A DNA stretch of 48,676 nt from JACDAN01 sp035265935 (GCA_035265935.1 DATFOC010000055.1:1-48676), one strand, 5' to 3'. Counted from the stretch's first letter, positions 40,105-47,518 are shown. Numbers and translations: made by a program. The notes: generated by a model from the letters alone, not told the origin.

Positions 40105-41189
40105 GCGCCGGAGAGGAGCAGGTAGGGGATCGCATCGGACGTCACCTCAGCCAGGGCGCCGCCCCCGGACGAGCCAAGTGCCTGCCCGGGAGCCCAGGCG
40201 AGACTGATGAGCGCGAACGCGTACCCGTACCCGAGCCCGCGGGCCTCCGCCTCGTCCGAGAGGAGCGCCATCGCGGGCGTCCAGAAGCTGCCGAAAGCGA
40301 GGCCTCCGGCCACGACCAGCCCGGCCAGCAGCCAGCTCCTGTCGGGCCAGGGCAGCAACGCGGCCACGATCGCGGACAGGAAGACGGACGCGCGCATCGG
40401 TCCGAAGCGGCCGATGCGATCCGACACGCGACCGATCACGGGGTTCACGATCGCCTCGAGGGCGGCGGTGCAGAGCCACAGAACCCCGATCGCGACCGCG
40501 GCGAAGCCGAGCTCCTCGAGCCGCAACGGTGCAAGGACGCCGAGCGTCCCGAACAGGAGCGCGGGGAGGACGACGAACCAGATGCTGAGGGCAACCCGCC
40601 GGTTCTGCAGAGCGTGAACCAGGACTGAGAGTGGCTGGGGCGAGGTCGGAGGGGGCGCATGGGTGAGGGCGGCCCAGACCGCGAGGCCGACAGCGATCAG
40701 GCCGGCCGCACCGAACGCCGGCCCCTGGCCGACGACCGAGGCGATTCCGCCGAGCACTGGTCCGAAGAGGGCCCCGACGATCGCCGCGGCCATCGCTGTC
40801 CCGATCGTCTGTCCACGGCGCTCGGCGGGGGCCTCGCCGACGAGCCAGGCGAGGCCCGCGGTCCACGCGAGCGCGCTCCCGAACCCCTGGACGAAGCGGG
40901 AGACGTCCAACAGGACGATCGAGTCGCCGGTCGCGAACACGAAGGTCGTCACCGCGATTGTCAGCAAGCCGGCGATCGCCGTCGCCCGAGCGCCGAACCG
41001 TGCGGTCGCGATCCCGCCGGGCAGGCTGCCGACGAGCGCACCGAGCGGGTAGGCGCCGGCGAGCAGCCCGGCGCCGGCCTTCGAGAGATCGAATTCTTCC
41101 CGGTACTCCGGTAGAAGCGGCGTCAGCGCCGCGAAGAACATCGTGTCGACGAAGACGATGCCGCCGACGAGCAGCAGGAGGCGCCTCAC
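40056..41189 (-). CDS. MFS transporter
   Basis: 377 residues, GTG start at 41189, about 12 hydrophobic helices. VDTMFFAALTPLLPEYREEF and GAYPLGALVGSLPGGIATAR are typical of drug:H+ antiporter-like MFS proteins; GRVSDRIGRFGPM is the central loop motif and GEAPAERRGQTIG follows helix 4. The substrate is unknown. Its 3' end overlaps the carboxylase start region by 25 to 49 bases, so it is upstream of the alpha subunit in the same transcription unit. A 6-bp dyad (GTATCA-AGC-TGATAC, 41262-41276) lies 73 bases upstream. Confidence 0.86.
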   Translation of the reverse strand: MRRLLLLVGGIVFVDTMFFAALTPLLPEYREEFDLSKAGAGLLAGAYPLGALVGSLPGGIATARFGARATAIAGLLTIAVTTFVFATGDSIVLLDVSRFVQGFGSALAWTAGLAWLVGEAPAERRGQTIGTAMAAAIVGALFGPVLGGIASVVGQGPAFGAAGLIAVGLAVWAALTHAPPPTSPQPLSVLVHALQNRRVALSIWFVVLPALLFGTLGVLAPLRLEELGFAAVAIGVLWLCTAALEAIVNPVIGRVSDRIGRFGPMRASVFLSAIVAALLPWPDRSWLLAGLVVAGGLAFGSFWTPAMALLSDEAEARGLGYGYAFALISLAWAPGQALGSSGGGALAEVTSDAIPYLLLSGACLITFVMLWPSRSSS

Positions 41190-41261
41190 GGGCGTTAGGA
41201 GGGCTTGGTGGAACGTTGCTCGTCGTCGGAATGCGATGGTCGTTCTGAGGCAAGGACGCAG

Positions 41262-41276
41262 GTATCAAGCTGATAC
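41262..41276. promoter_or_regulatory. Small dyad upstream of the MFS gene, possible operator
   Basis: GTATCA and TGATAC around a 3-base centre, in the 160-base gap upstream of the minus-strand MFS gene. Dyads of this size can bind TetR- or GntR-type regulators, but no regulator gene is next to it. Confidence 0.3.
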
Positions 41277-41349
41277 GGAGGCGACTGAGGACGCCGCTTC
41301 GGGACGAGCAGCGCGCTTCCGACGGCATAGACCATTTCGCCAAGCCCTC

Positions 41350-42093
41350 CTAGTCCGGCCAGTCGGCTTTTCGTCCCTCCAGGAAGGCGCGCAGGCCTTC
41401 CTGGCCCTCGTCGCTCGCGCGCATCCGTGCCGCCCACTGCGCAGTCTCCTCGCCCTGAGGCCGGGTGCGGACCAGGCGCTTGGCCTCGCGTGCCGCCTGC
41501 GGCCCTGACGTCAGGAGCTCGCCGACAACCCGGTCGACGGCGCCGTCGAGGTCGTCGGCCACCTCGCTGACGAGACCGATCCGAAGCGCCGCCCGCGCGT
41601 CGAAGCGCTCTCCGGTCAGGAAGTAACGCCGCGCAGCGCCCTCTCCGATGTTCGGGAGGACGAACGGCGAGATCACTGCCGGGATGATCCCGAGCTTGAC
41701 CTCGGAGAACCCGAAGACGGCGTCCTCTGCTGCGATCGCGACGTCCGCCGCGGCGGCGAGGCCCGAGCCGCCACCGAGCGCGTAGCCCTGGATCCGCGCG
41801 ACCACCGGAGCGGGGGACCCGTCGATCGCCTGCATCATCGCGAAGAGCCGCATCGCGTCCTCGACGTTCTCGTCGAAGGAGAGGTCGATCGCCGATCGCT
41901 GCCACTCGATGTCGGCGCCTGCGCAGAAGCTCTCTCCTTCGCCCGAGAGGAGAACGACGCGCGCATCTCCCACGTCCCTGAATGCTTCGTCCAGCTCGGC
42001 GATCATCTCGGCGTCGAAGGCGTTGCGGCGGTCGGGCTTCGCGAGCGTCACCCGCAGGATCGGCCCGTCGCGCTCCACTCGCAGCCCCGCCAT
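41350..42093 (-). CDS. Enoyl-CoA hydratase/isomerase (possible methylglutaconyl-CoA hydratase)
   Basis: A crotonase-fold enzyme (247 aa). ATG 42093 (MAGLRVERDGPILRVTLAKP) is the family-like start; the longer frame reads through the opposite gene. Seen: RNAFDAEMIAEL, SGEGESFCAGADI with the oxyanion-hole residues, RIQGYALGGGSGLAAAADVA, the second oxyanion Gly and catalytic Glu region FGFSEVKLGIIPAVISPFVL, and ERFDARAALRIGLVSEV. Many such enzymes act on 3-methylglutaconyl-CoA in leucine breakdown, which fits the carboxylase subunits nearby, but the substrate is not decided by sequence. It diverges from the DapA-family gene across a palindromic 24-base gap. Confidence 0.85.
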   Translation of the reverse strand: MAGLRVERDGPILRVTLAKPDRRNAFDAEMIAELDEAFRDVGDARVVLLSGEGESFCAGADIEWQRSAIDLSFDENVEDAMRLFAMMQAIDGSPAPVVARIQGYALGGGSGLAAAADVAIAAEDAVFGFSEVKLGIIPAVISPFVLPNIGEGAARRYFLTGERFDARAALRIGLVSEVADDLDGAVDRVVGELLTSGPQAAREAKRLVRTRPQGEETAQWAARMRASDEGQEGLRAFLEGRKADWPD

Positions 42094-42100
42094 CGGGCCG

Positions 42101-42112
42101 GACTTTAAAGTC
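42101..42112. promoter_or_regulatory. Bidirectional palindromic promoter GACTTTAAAGTC
   Basis: A perfect 12-base palindrome in the middle of the 24-base gap between the divergent ATGs at 42093 and 42118. TAAAGT is present on both strands, 6 bases from the rightward start and 8 from the leftward one. Both genes could be transcribed without leaders from this single site. Confidence 0.5.
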
Positions 42113-42117
42113 GCGGG

Positions 42118-42918
42118 ATGCTGACAGGCTCGCTTGCGGCGGTGGTCACGCCGCTCAGTGAGGGCGGCGCCGCGCTCGACGAAGACGCCGTCGAGCCTTA
42201 CGTCGATTTCCTTGCCCGGCCGGGTCGGCTCGACGGCATCCTCGCCCTCGGGACGACCGGAGAGGGGATTCTCCTCTCGGTCGACGAGCGCAAGCGGGTC
42301 GCCGAGCGCTTCATCGACGCAGGGCGAGGCCGGCTTCAGGTAGCAATCCACGCGGGCGCCCAGACGACGGCCGACACCGTCGAGCTCGCGGCTCACGCGG
42401 CCGACCGCGGCGCCGACGCGGTCGCGGTCATCGGCCCGCCGTACTTCGCCTACGACGAGGAAGCGCTCTACCGGCACTTCGCCGCGGCCGCGGAGGCGAG
42501 CGGCCCGCTTCCCTTCTACCTCTACGAGTTCAAGGGGCGCGCGGGCTACTCGATCCCGCTGCCGGTGGTCGAGCGGCTCGGCGACCGGGTCGCGGGGCTC
42601 AAGGTCTCGAACCAGCCGCTCGAAGCGGTCGAGCCGTACCTCCTCGAGGGGCTCGACGTGTTCATCGGCGCGGAGTCGCTCGTCGACGCCGGGGTCGAGC
42701 GGGGGGCCGCCGGAAGCGTCTCCGGCCTCGCGGCCGCTTTTCCGGAGGGAGGGGATCCCTCGAAGCGTGTGTTTCTGGAGCGCTTCCCGTTCCAGGCGGC
42801 GTTGAAAACAGTGATCGCTCTTCGGGGAGTCCCCATCCAGGAAGTCGTGCGTCCGCCGTTACGAGGTCTGACCCCGGAGGAGCGCGCGGAGGTGGAGCAG
42901 TGGCTCGAATCGTCGTAG
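42118..42918 (+). CDS. DapA-family (dihydrodipicolinate synthase/N-acetylneuraminate lyase type) aldolase
   Basis: A class I aldolase or dehydratase of the DapA superfamily (266 aa, slightly short). AAVVTPLSEGGAALDEDAVE and GTTGEGILLSVDERKRVAE are the substrate-carboxylate loop; PFYLYEFKGRAGYSIP carries the conserved Tyr; the Schiff-base lysine is in GLKVSNQPLEAV. It is unlikely to be the lysine-biosynthesis enzyme because the loop residues differ and it overlaps a FAD oxidoreductase gene by 19 bases. The pair suggests catabolism of an amino acid such as a hydroxyproline or another imino acid (inference). Confidence 0.85.
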   Translation: MLTGSLAAVVTPLSEGGAALDEDAVEPYVDFLARPGRLDGILALGTTGEGILLSVDERKRVAERFIDAGRGRLQVAIHAGAQTTADTVELAAHAADRGADAVAVIGPPYFAYDEEALYRHFAAAAEASGPLPFYLYEFKGRAGYSIPLPVVERLGDRVAGLKVSNQPLEAVEPYLLEGLDVFIGAESLVDAGVERGAAGSVSGLAAAFPEGGDPSKRVFLERFPFQAALKTVIALRGVPIQEVVRPPLRGLTPEERAEVEQWLESS

Positions 42919-43940
42919 CCGGCGCCGGCGCGATCGGGGCGAGCATCGCCTATCACCTCGCCCTGCGTGGCGCGGAGAACCGAATCGTGCTCTGCGACCG
43001 CGCGGAGGTGGCGTCGGGCGCGACGGGCAAGGCGATGGGCGGGGTCAGGCAGCAGTTCTCGACCGCGCCGGAGGTACGGCTTGCCCAGGCCAGCGCGCGG
43101 TTCTTCGCCGGGCTGGAACCGCCGCTCTTCGAGCAGGTCGGCTACCTCTTCCTGGCGACGACGGAGGAGGGGGCGGCCGAGCTCGGACGACGGGCGGGTC
43201 TCCAGCGAGAGTTGGGGGTCCCGGTGGAGGACGTCGATCCAGGTTCCGTCGCCGGCCTGCGCGTCGACGACGTCCGCGCCGCGGTGATCTGCCGCGAGGA
43301 CGGCATCGCTGACCCCATGGCGGTCACCCGCCACCTGGTCAACGAGGCCAGAAAGCGTGGAGTCGAGCTGCGCGAGTTCACGGACGCGCGCGACCTCGAC
43401 ACGGATGTGCTCGTGGTCGCCTGCGGTGCGGCCTCGCCCCAGCTCGTCGACGTCCCCGTTCGGCCGCTTGTTCGGCAACTCACAGACACGCGTCGGGTTG
43501 ACGGCCTGCCGGAGGATCTCCCGATGGTCGTCGAGGCGGAGTCCGGCTTCCATTTCCGCCGGGTCCACGGTGGGCTCCGGCTGGCGATGGGCGAGTCACA
43601 GCTGCGCTGGGGCACGGACGCGCAGGTCGACGAAGGACTGGTGGAGGACTGGCTCGGCCGGCTCGTCGCCCGGTATCCCTCTGCCGCTGGCGTGGCAGTC
43701 GCGCGCTCCTGGGCCGGCCTCTACGACATGACGCCCGACGCGCATCCGGTCATCGGCTGGGTCACGGACAGCGTCTACGCCGCGTGCGGGTTCTCGGGCC
43801 ACGGCTTCATGCAGGCTCCGGCCGTCGGCAAGGCGGTCGCGGAGGAGCTCCTCGACGGCGAACCGACCTTCGACCTGACGCCGTACCGGCTCGAGCGCTT
43901 CTCCGGCGACGAGATCTTCCCTGAGACCCTCGTCCTCTGA
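42900..43940 (+). CDS. FAD-dependent amino acid/amine oxidoreductase (DAO family)
   Basis: 346 residues from GTG 42900. The FAD-binding ARIVVAGAGAIGASIAYHLA starts at residue 2, so the start is secure. SGATGKAMGGVRQQFSTAPE resembles sarcosine/proline dehydrogenase-type enzymes; the C-terminal flavin-contacting segment is SWAGLYDMTPDAHPVIGWV and then YAACGFSGHGFMQAPAVGKA. The enzyme probably oxidises a secondary or D-amino acid C-N bond. Coupling with the DapA-family gene recalls D-hydroxyproline dehydrogenase plus a DapA-type deaminase; sarcosine or dimethylglycine dehydrogenase is an alternative. A hairpin directly follows its stop. Confidence 0.88.
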   Translation: MARIVVAGAGAIGASIAYHLALRGAENRIVLCDRAEVASGATGKAMGGVRQQFSTAPEVRLAQASARFFAGLEPPLFEQVGYLFLATTEEGAAELGRRAGLQRELGVPVEDVDPGSVAGLRVDDVRAAVICREDGIADPMAVTRHLVNEARKRGVELREFTDARDLDTDVLVVACGAASPQLVDVPVRPLVRQLTDTRRVDGLPEDLPMVVEAESGFHFRRVHGGLRLAMGESQLRWGTDAQVDEGLVEDWLGRLVARYPSAAGVAVARSWAGLYDMTPDAHPVIGWVTDSVYAACGFSGHGFMQAPAVGKAVAEELLDGEPTFDLTPYRLERFSGDEIFPETLVL

Positions 43941-43971
43941 GACACGACGAGTGCCAGACACTCGTCATGTC
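43941..43971. terminator. Bidirectional hairpin between convergent genes, related to 31888-31920
   Basis: GACACGACGAGTG (43941-43953), 5-base loop, CACTCGTCATGTC (43959-43971), with one mismatch. It starts at the base after the TGA of the FAD enzyme gene. It shares arm and loop-size pattern with the hairpin at 31888-31920. Confidence 0.65.
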
Positions 43972-43983
43972 CCGGCGGACAGG

Positions 43984-44316
43984 TCAGCTCTCGAAGGCGA
44001 GGCCTAGGCGGGACAGCTCCTCGACGTCGAACCGGCCCTCGATCGTCGCCTCGATGTCGAAGTCCTCGGCGATGTCGGGCTCCTTGCCGATCAGCTCGCG
44101 CGCCCGGCCGGGGAGATCCTGCCGCGCGGCCTCGAGCGTCTCCCAGACGTAGACCGCACCCCAGCGCTCGGTTGTCTCGTCGGACAGCCAGAGCTTCAGC
44201 CGCAGGCCCTCGACCTGCTCGAACTCGTCGACCGACTCGTCCACGAGGTAGCGGCGCAACTCCTCGATCGTCATCTGCGAGTCAGCGAGGTTCCAGAGGA
44301 CGAGGCGGACGATCAC
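43984..44316 (-). CDS. Small YdhR/ABM-like dimeric alpha-beta barrel protein
   Basis: 110 residues, GTG 44316. The pattern VRLVLWNLADSQMTIEELRR, GLRLKLWLSDETTERWGAVY, VWETLEAARQDLPGRARELI and DFDIEATIEGRFDVEEL resembles YdhR-type putative mono-oxygenases, which fold as ferredoxin-like dimers. No cofactor residues are evident. It overlaps the upstream 74-codon gene by four bases (GTGA), forming a two-gene unit. Confidence 0.7.
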   Translation of the reverse strand: MIVRLVLWNLADSQMTIEELRRYLVDESVDEFEQVEGLRLKLWLSDETTERWGAVYVWETLEAARQDLPGRARELIGKEPDIAEDFDIEATIEGRFDVEELSRLGLAFES

Positions 44317-44537
44317 TCGTCCTGGTCGGGACGGTCGGCCGGCTCTCGGCGGTTCAACCGGTCGAGGAAGGCGTCCCGCAGCGCCTCGCCGCTCACCTTC
44401 AGCTGGTAGCGCGGCCGCCGCGGCTCGGCCTTCACGACCTTCACCAGCCCCGTCTGGTCGCCGTATGAGCGCCCATACGCCTCGGCTTCGCCGATCTCGT
44501 GAAGCCTGACGTCGGACCTCCGGCGGAAGAGGCGCAC
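44313..44537 (-). CDS. Small hypothetical protein (74 aa)
   Basis: GTG 44537 gives MRLFRRRSDVRLHEIGEAEA followed by YGRSYGDQTGLVKVVK and a charged C-terminus ending ADRPDQDE. The product is strongly basic at the start and acidic at the end, with no recognised domain. TAGTCT on the minus strand lies 6 bases upstream of the start. The four-base overlap with the YdhR-like gene indicates co-expression. Function unknown. Confidence 0.65.
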   Translation of the reverse strand: MRLFRRRSDVRLHEIGEAEAYGRSYGDQTGLVKVVKAEPRRPRYQLKVSGEALRDAFLDRLNRREPADRPDQDE

Positions 44538-44543
44538 CGGGAG

Positions 44544-44549
44544 AGACTA
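44544..44549 (-). promoter_or_regulatory. Putative -10 (TAGTCT, minus strand)
   Basis: Ends 6 bases before GTG 44537. Its TAG is also the stop of the possible 49-codon gene upstream. Confidence 0.5.
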
Positions 44550-44696
44550 GTGCCTCTTCAGGTGATGCTGCCCCGTTTCTGGGTCGTGGGCACCAAGCCA
44601 GAGCGCGCAGTCCGACGAGGCAAGGCTGGACAGCCTTGGCGAGGAGGAGGGTCGGCTCTGGCGCAGCGTGATCGCGGGCCAGGCTCCGGCGTACAT
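44547..44696 (-). CDS. Possible small gene (49 aa), low confidence
   Basis: From ATG 44696 the frame reads MYAGAWPAITLRQSRPSSSP, then LSSLASSDCALWLGAHDPET and GQHHLKRH before TAG. The C-terminal AHDPETGQHHLKRH looks protein-like and familiar from short actinobacterial proteins, but there is no Shine-Dalgarno or clear promoter. It could be a relic. Confidence 0.3.
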   Translation of the reverse strand: MYAGAWPAITLRQSRPSSSPRLSSLASSDCALWLGAHDPETGQHHLKRH

Positions 44697-44710
44697 TGCC
44701 TGGAGAGGCG

Positions 44711-44854
44711 CTAGGTCGGCTGCGGCAGCTTTGCCAGCACCTGTTTGATGCTGCGCAGGACGTCGGCCTCGTTATGGCCGAAGTCCTCGAGGAACGATTG
44801 CAGCGCGTTGCGCACGAGCCGCAGCTCCTCGTCGTTCAGTTCGATCGTGTGCAT
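44711..44854 (-). CDS. Very small hypothetical helical protein (47 aa)
   Basis: ATG 44854 to TAG 44711-44713. The product begins MHTIELNDEELRLVRNALQS and continues FLEDFGHNEADVLRSIKQVL, two amphipathic helices of the kind found in a widespread family of tiny actinobacterial proteins. TAGTCT on the minus strand lies exactly 6 bases before the ATG, the most common promoter spacing in this window, which supports expression. Function unknown. Confidence 0.65.
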   Translation of the reverse strand: MHTIELNDEELRLVRNALQSFLEDFGHNEADVLRSIKQVLAKLPQPT

Positions 44855-44860
44855 GGAGTG

Positions 44861-44866
44861 AGACTA
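44861..44866 (-). promoter_or_regulatory. Putative -10 (TAGTCT, minus strand)
   Basis: Ends 6 bases before ATG 44854 of the 47-residue gene. Confidence 0.5.
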
Positions 44867-44873
44867 GAGGCAC

Positions 44874-45233
44874 TCAACCCCAGTCGGGCGGCTCGTACCC
44901 ACCATCGAGCGGCGCGCCGAACGTCACGAACTCGAGGCCGTCGGCGCCTGCGACAGGAATCCGCGTGGAGCCTGGATCGACGCGGACGAAGCGTCCCGGC
45001 TTGAGCTCGATCTCGTCGCCGTTGATCCGCATCGTCCCTCCGCCGCGGACGACGAAGTAGACCTCCTCCATGTTCGAGTCGACGTGGTGATGCTCCCGGC
45101 CTTCGGCGCCGGGCGGAAGCGTGAAGTAGTTGAACCCGAAGGCCCGGGCTCCAGTCGCCCGGCGAGTCTTCCTGACCATGCCGCCGGGGCCCTCGCCCTC
45201 GAGGGTGTCGACGTCGACGTACGTGTAGGCCAT
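44874..45233 (-). CDS. Cupin-domain protein
   Basis: 119 residues from ATG 45233, with AAGAGG upstream. A single cupin barrel: FTLPPGAEGREHHHVDSNME supplies the first metal motif (HHH...E), and FVRVDPGSTRIPVAGADGLE lies in the second motif region, where the usual His is replaced. One metal ligand is therefore missing or moved and catalysis is uncertain; a binding role is possible. The ATG overlaps the stop of the TPR gene by one base, continuing the operon with the carboxylase beta subunit. Confidence 0.8.
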   Translation of the reverse strand: MAYTYVDVDTLEGEGPGGMVRKTRRATGARAFGFNYFTLPPGAEGREHHHVDSNMEEVYFVVRGGGTMRINGDEIELKPGRFVRVDPGSTRIPVAGADGLEFVTFGAPLDGGYEPPDWG

Positions 45234-45604
45234 CAGCCTCTTGAACGTGCGATGTCGTCCGCGTATTCGCCGATTGCCCGCTCGTAGCCCGACCCGTGCC
45301 CGAGCCGCCGTGCCAGCAGTGCCAGCGCCTCGTTCGCGCGCCCGGCCGACCACAGGGAGAACGCGAGGAAGACCGGCAGCGAGTGGTGGTCGGGGAAGCG
45401 AGCGACGGCGTCCTCGAGCACCGTGACCGACTCGTCGAACCGCTCGACATTCCTCAGCGAGCTCCCAAGCCCGAGCATCGCCGTGGCGAGCTGCTCGTCG
45501 TCGAGCCCGGCCGCGATCGCCCGTTCGTAGTGCGGGATCGCCTCGGCCTCCAAGCCCTCCCGGTCGTACGCGAACGCTTGCTCGAGCTCCTGTCGCCCGT
45601 TCAC
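45233..45604 (-). CDS. TPR-repeat protein (123 aa)
   Basis: GTG 45604 (VNGRQELEQAFAYDREGLEA) overlaps the carboxylase beta stop by four bases. Three TPR-like helical hairpins are visible: EAIPHYERAIAAGLDDEQLA, DESVTVLEDAVARFPDHHSL and AGRANEALALLARRLGHGSG. It resembles the small actinobacterial tetratricopeptide proteins often called TPR_5. The role is probably protein-protein interaction; a link to the carboxylase is suggested only by the coupling. Confidence 0.8.
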   Translation of the reverse strand: MNGRQELEQAFAYDREGLEAEAIPHYERAIAAGLDDEQLATAMLGLGSSLRNVERFDESVTVLEDAVARFPDHHSLPVFLAFSLWSAGRANEALALLARRLGHGSGYERAIGEYADDIARSRG

Positions 45605-47178
45605 ATGCGAAAGATGCCGAACTGGGTCTCCGGGATCGGCGCGTTCAGCGCTGCCGAGATCCCGAGGGCCAGCACCCGGCGCGTGTCGAGTGGGTCGATG
45701 ATCCCGTCGTCCCACAGTCGCGCCGTCGAGTAGTACGGGTTGCCCTCGGCCTCGTACTTTGCCCGGATCCCGTCGGGGTCCGCGTCGCCGACCATCGTCA
45801 GCACGGTCGCCGCCTGCTCGCCGCCCATGACGGAGATCCGCGCATTCGGCCACATCCAGAGCTGCCGTGGCCCGTAGGCCCGCCCGCACATCGCGTAGTT
45901 GCCGGCGCCGAACGAGCCACCCGTCACGACGGTGAACTTCGGTACCTCCGCGCAGGCAGTTGCCATGACGAGCTTGGCGCCGTCCCTGGCGATGCCTCCG
46001 GTCTCGTATTCGACGCCGACCATGAACCCGGTGATGTTCTGCAGGTAGACGAGCGGCACCCGCCGCTTGCATGCGAGCTCGATGAAGTGCGCGCCTTTCT
46101 GCGACGACTCCGCGAAGAGCACGCCGTTGTTGGCGAGGACCCCGACCGGAAAGCCCTCGATCCGGGCGAAGCCGCACACGAGCGTCTCGCCGTAGTTCTC
46201 CTTGAACTCGTGGAACCGGCTCCCATCGGCGATCCGAGCGATCAGCTCGCGCGGATCGACCTGCTGGCGGAAGTCCTGGGGGATCAGCCCGTACAGCTCG
46301 GACGGGTCGGCGACGGGCCGCTCCGCAGGAGCCACGTCCCACGGGGCCTCCTTCCGCCGGTGCAGGTTCCGCACGACCGAGCGGACGATCGCCAACGCGT
46401 GCTCGTCGCTCGTCGCGTAGTGGTCCGCCACGCCCGAGCGCCGGGTGTGGACGTCGGCGCCGCCGAGCTCCTCCGCCGAGACCTCCTGGCCTGTCGCCGC
46501 CTTCACGAGCGGGGGGCCGCCGATGAAGATCGTCCCGGTCCCGCGGACGATGATCGTCTCGTCGCTCATCGCAGGCACGTAGGCGCCGCCGGCGGTGCAC
46601 GAGCCCATCACCGCCGCGATCTGCGGGATCCCCTTCGTGGACATGCGCGCCTGGTTGAAGAAGATCCGCCCGAAGTGCTCGCGGTCGGGGAAGACCTCGT
46701 CCTGGAGCGGGAGAAAGGCACCGCCCGAGTCCACGAGGTAGACGCAAGGCAGGTTGTTCTGCTCAGCGATCTCCTGGGCGCGCAGGTGTTTCTTCACCGT
46801 CATCGGGAAGTACGTGCCTCCCTTGACGGTGGCGTCGTTCGCGACGATCACGCACTCCTGTCCCTCGATGACGCCGATCCCGGTGATGATTCCCGCGCCG
46901 GGTGCCTGGCCCTCGTAGAGGTCCCAGGCTGCGAGCGCGCTGAGCTCGAGGAAGGCGGTGCCGGGGTCGACGAGCCGGTCGACCCGCTCGCGCGCGGTCA
47001 TCTTTCCGCGCGACCGGTGGCGCTCGACGGCCTTCTCGCCGCCGCCGCGCCCGACCTGACCGGTGCGCTCGCGCAGCTGGGCGACGAGTGCCTCCATCCG
47101 GTCGCGGCGCTGCGCGAAAGACTCGGACTCGCGTTCGACCTGCGACGTCAGCAGCGCCACGGAAATCAGCCTATCCAT
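45601..47178 (-). CDS. Acyl-CoA carboxylase beta subunit (carboxyltransferase), methylcrotonyl-CoA type
   Basis: Transfers CO2 from carboxybiotin to acyl-CoA (525 aa). ATG 47178 (MDRLISVALLTSQVERESES) is preferred; the longer frame upstream crosses the divergent gene. N-half: GAGIITGIGVIEGQECVIVA, ANDATVKGGTYFPMTVKKHL and GGAFLPLQDEVFPDREHFGR. C-half: NNGVLFAESSQKGAHFIELA and LQNITGFMVGVEYETGGIAR, a signature I associate with methylcrotonyl-CoA rather than propionyl- or acetyl-CoA carboxylase; then GGSFGAGNYAMCGRAYGPRQ and ARISVMGGEQAATVL. The alpha subunit lies 5.5 kb downstream on the same strand. Confidence 0.93.
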   Translation of the reverse strand: MDRLISVALLTSQVERESESFAQRRDRMEALVAQLRERTGQVGRGGGEKAVERHRSRGKMTARERVDRLVDPGTAFLELSALAAWDLYEGQAPGAGIITGIGVIEGQECVIVANDATVKGGTYFPMTVKKHLRAQEIAEQNNLPCVYLVDSGGAFLPLQDEVFPDREHFGRIFFNQARMSTKGIPQIAAVMGSCTAGGAYVPAMSDETIIVRGTGTIFIGGPPLVKAATGQEVSAEELGGADVHTRRSGVADHYATSDEHALAIVRSVVRNLHRRKEAPWDVAPAERPVADPSELYGLIPQDFRQQVDPRELIARIADGSRFHEFKENYGETLVCGFARIEGFPVGVLANNGVLFAESSQKGAHFIELACKRRVPLVYLQNITGFMVGVEYETGGIARDGAKLVMATACAEVPKFTVVTGGSFGAGNYAMCGRAYGPRQLWMWPNARISVMGGEQAATVLTMVGDADPDGIRAKYEAEGNPYYSTARLWDDGIIDPLDTRRVLALGISAALNAPIPETQFGIFRM

Positions 47179-47239
47179 GCGATCGGACTCTGAAGGTCCG
47201 GACTTGTGCCTTTCGGGCACGTCACAGAGAGTGAGAGTG

Positions 47240-47476
47240 ATGCGCGTGCGGATCAGTGATCCCGGTCTGGCCGAGGAGCTCCTCGGCTTCCTCCGGCGTG
47301 CCGATTGCATCGCTGACGTCGGCGACGTCCAGGCTCACGCCGAGGGCATTGCGGTCCAGGTGGAGGTTCCTCGGGCGTACGACGACCAGCAGGCCCGCAT
47401 GGAGGTCTCGCTCTACCTCAGGGTCTGGGAAGCCATGCATCCCGGTTCGGGCGTCGAGCTGCTCGAATCCTCCTAA
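47240..47476 (+). CDS. Small hypothetical protein (78 aa)
   Basis: ATG 47240 (or GTG 47237 just before it) gives MRVRISDPGLAEELLGFLRR, DVGDVQAHAEGIAVQVEVPR and SLYLRVWEAMHPGSGVELLE. The alternating pattern suggests an alpha-beta fold; I do not recognise a characterised family. It diverges from the carboxylase beta gene across 61 bases. A 9-bp stem with one wobble (47488-47510) follows. Confidence 0.65.
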   Translation: MRVRISDPGLAEELLGFLRRADCIADVGDVQAHAEGIAVQVEVPRAYDDQQARMEVSLYLRVWEAMHPGSGVELLESS

Positions 47477-47487
47477 CCAGGGATCGG

Positions 47488-47510
47488 GGTCGGCGCGGCT
47501 TGCGCCGATC
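47488..47510 (+). terminator. Hairpin between two small genes
   Basis: GGTCGGCGC (47488-47496), loop of five, GCGCCGATC (47502-47510), with one G-T wobble. It lies 12 bases after one stop and 8 before the next ATG, so it could end the first transcript or mask the start of the second. Confidence 0.4.
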
Positions 47511-47518
47511 AGCACCAG

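Noticed and set aside
41195..41341. Possible 48-codon minus-strand gene between the hydratase and the MFS gene
   Set aside because: The product (MVYAVGSALLVPKRRPQSPP...) is of mixed composition with no promoter hexamer or Shine-Dalgarno, and it overlaps the dyad; too weak to list.
45233..46747. Long 504-codon minus-strand frame ending in TPR repeats
   Set aside because: Only the last 123 codons resemble a protein; the rest is an out-of-frame reading of the carboxylase beta gene, and GTG 45604 overlaps that gene's stop by four bases as in other operon junctions.
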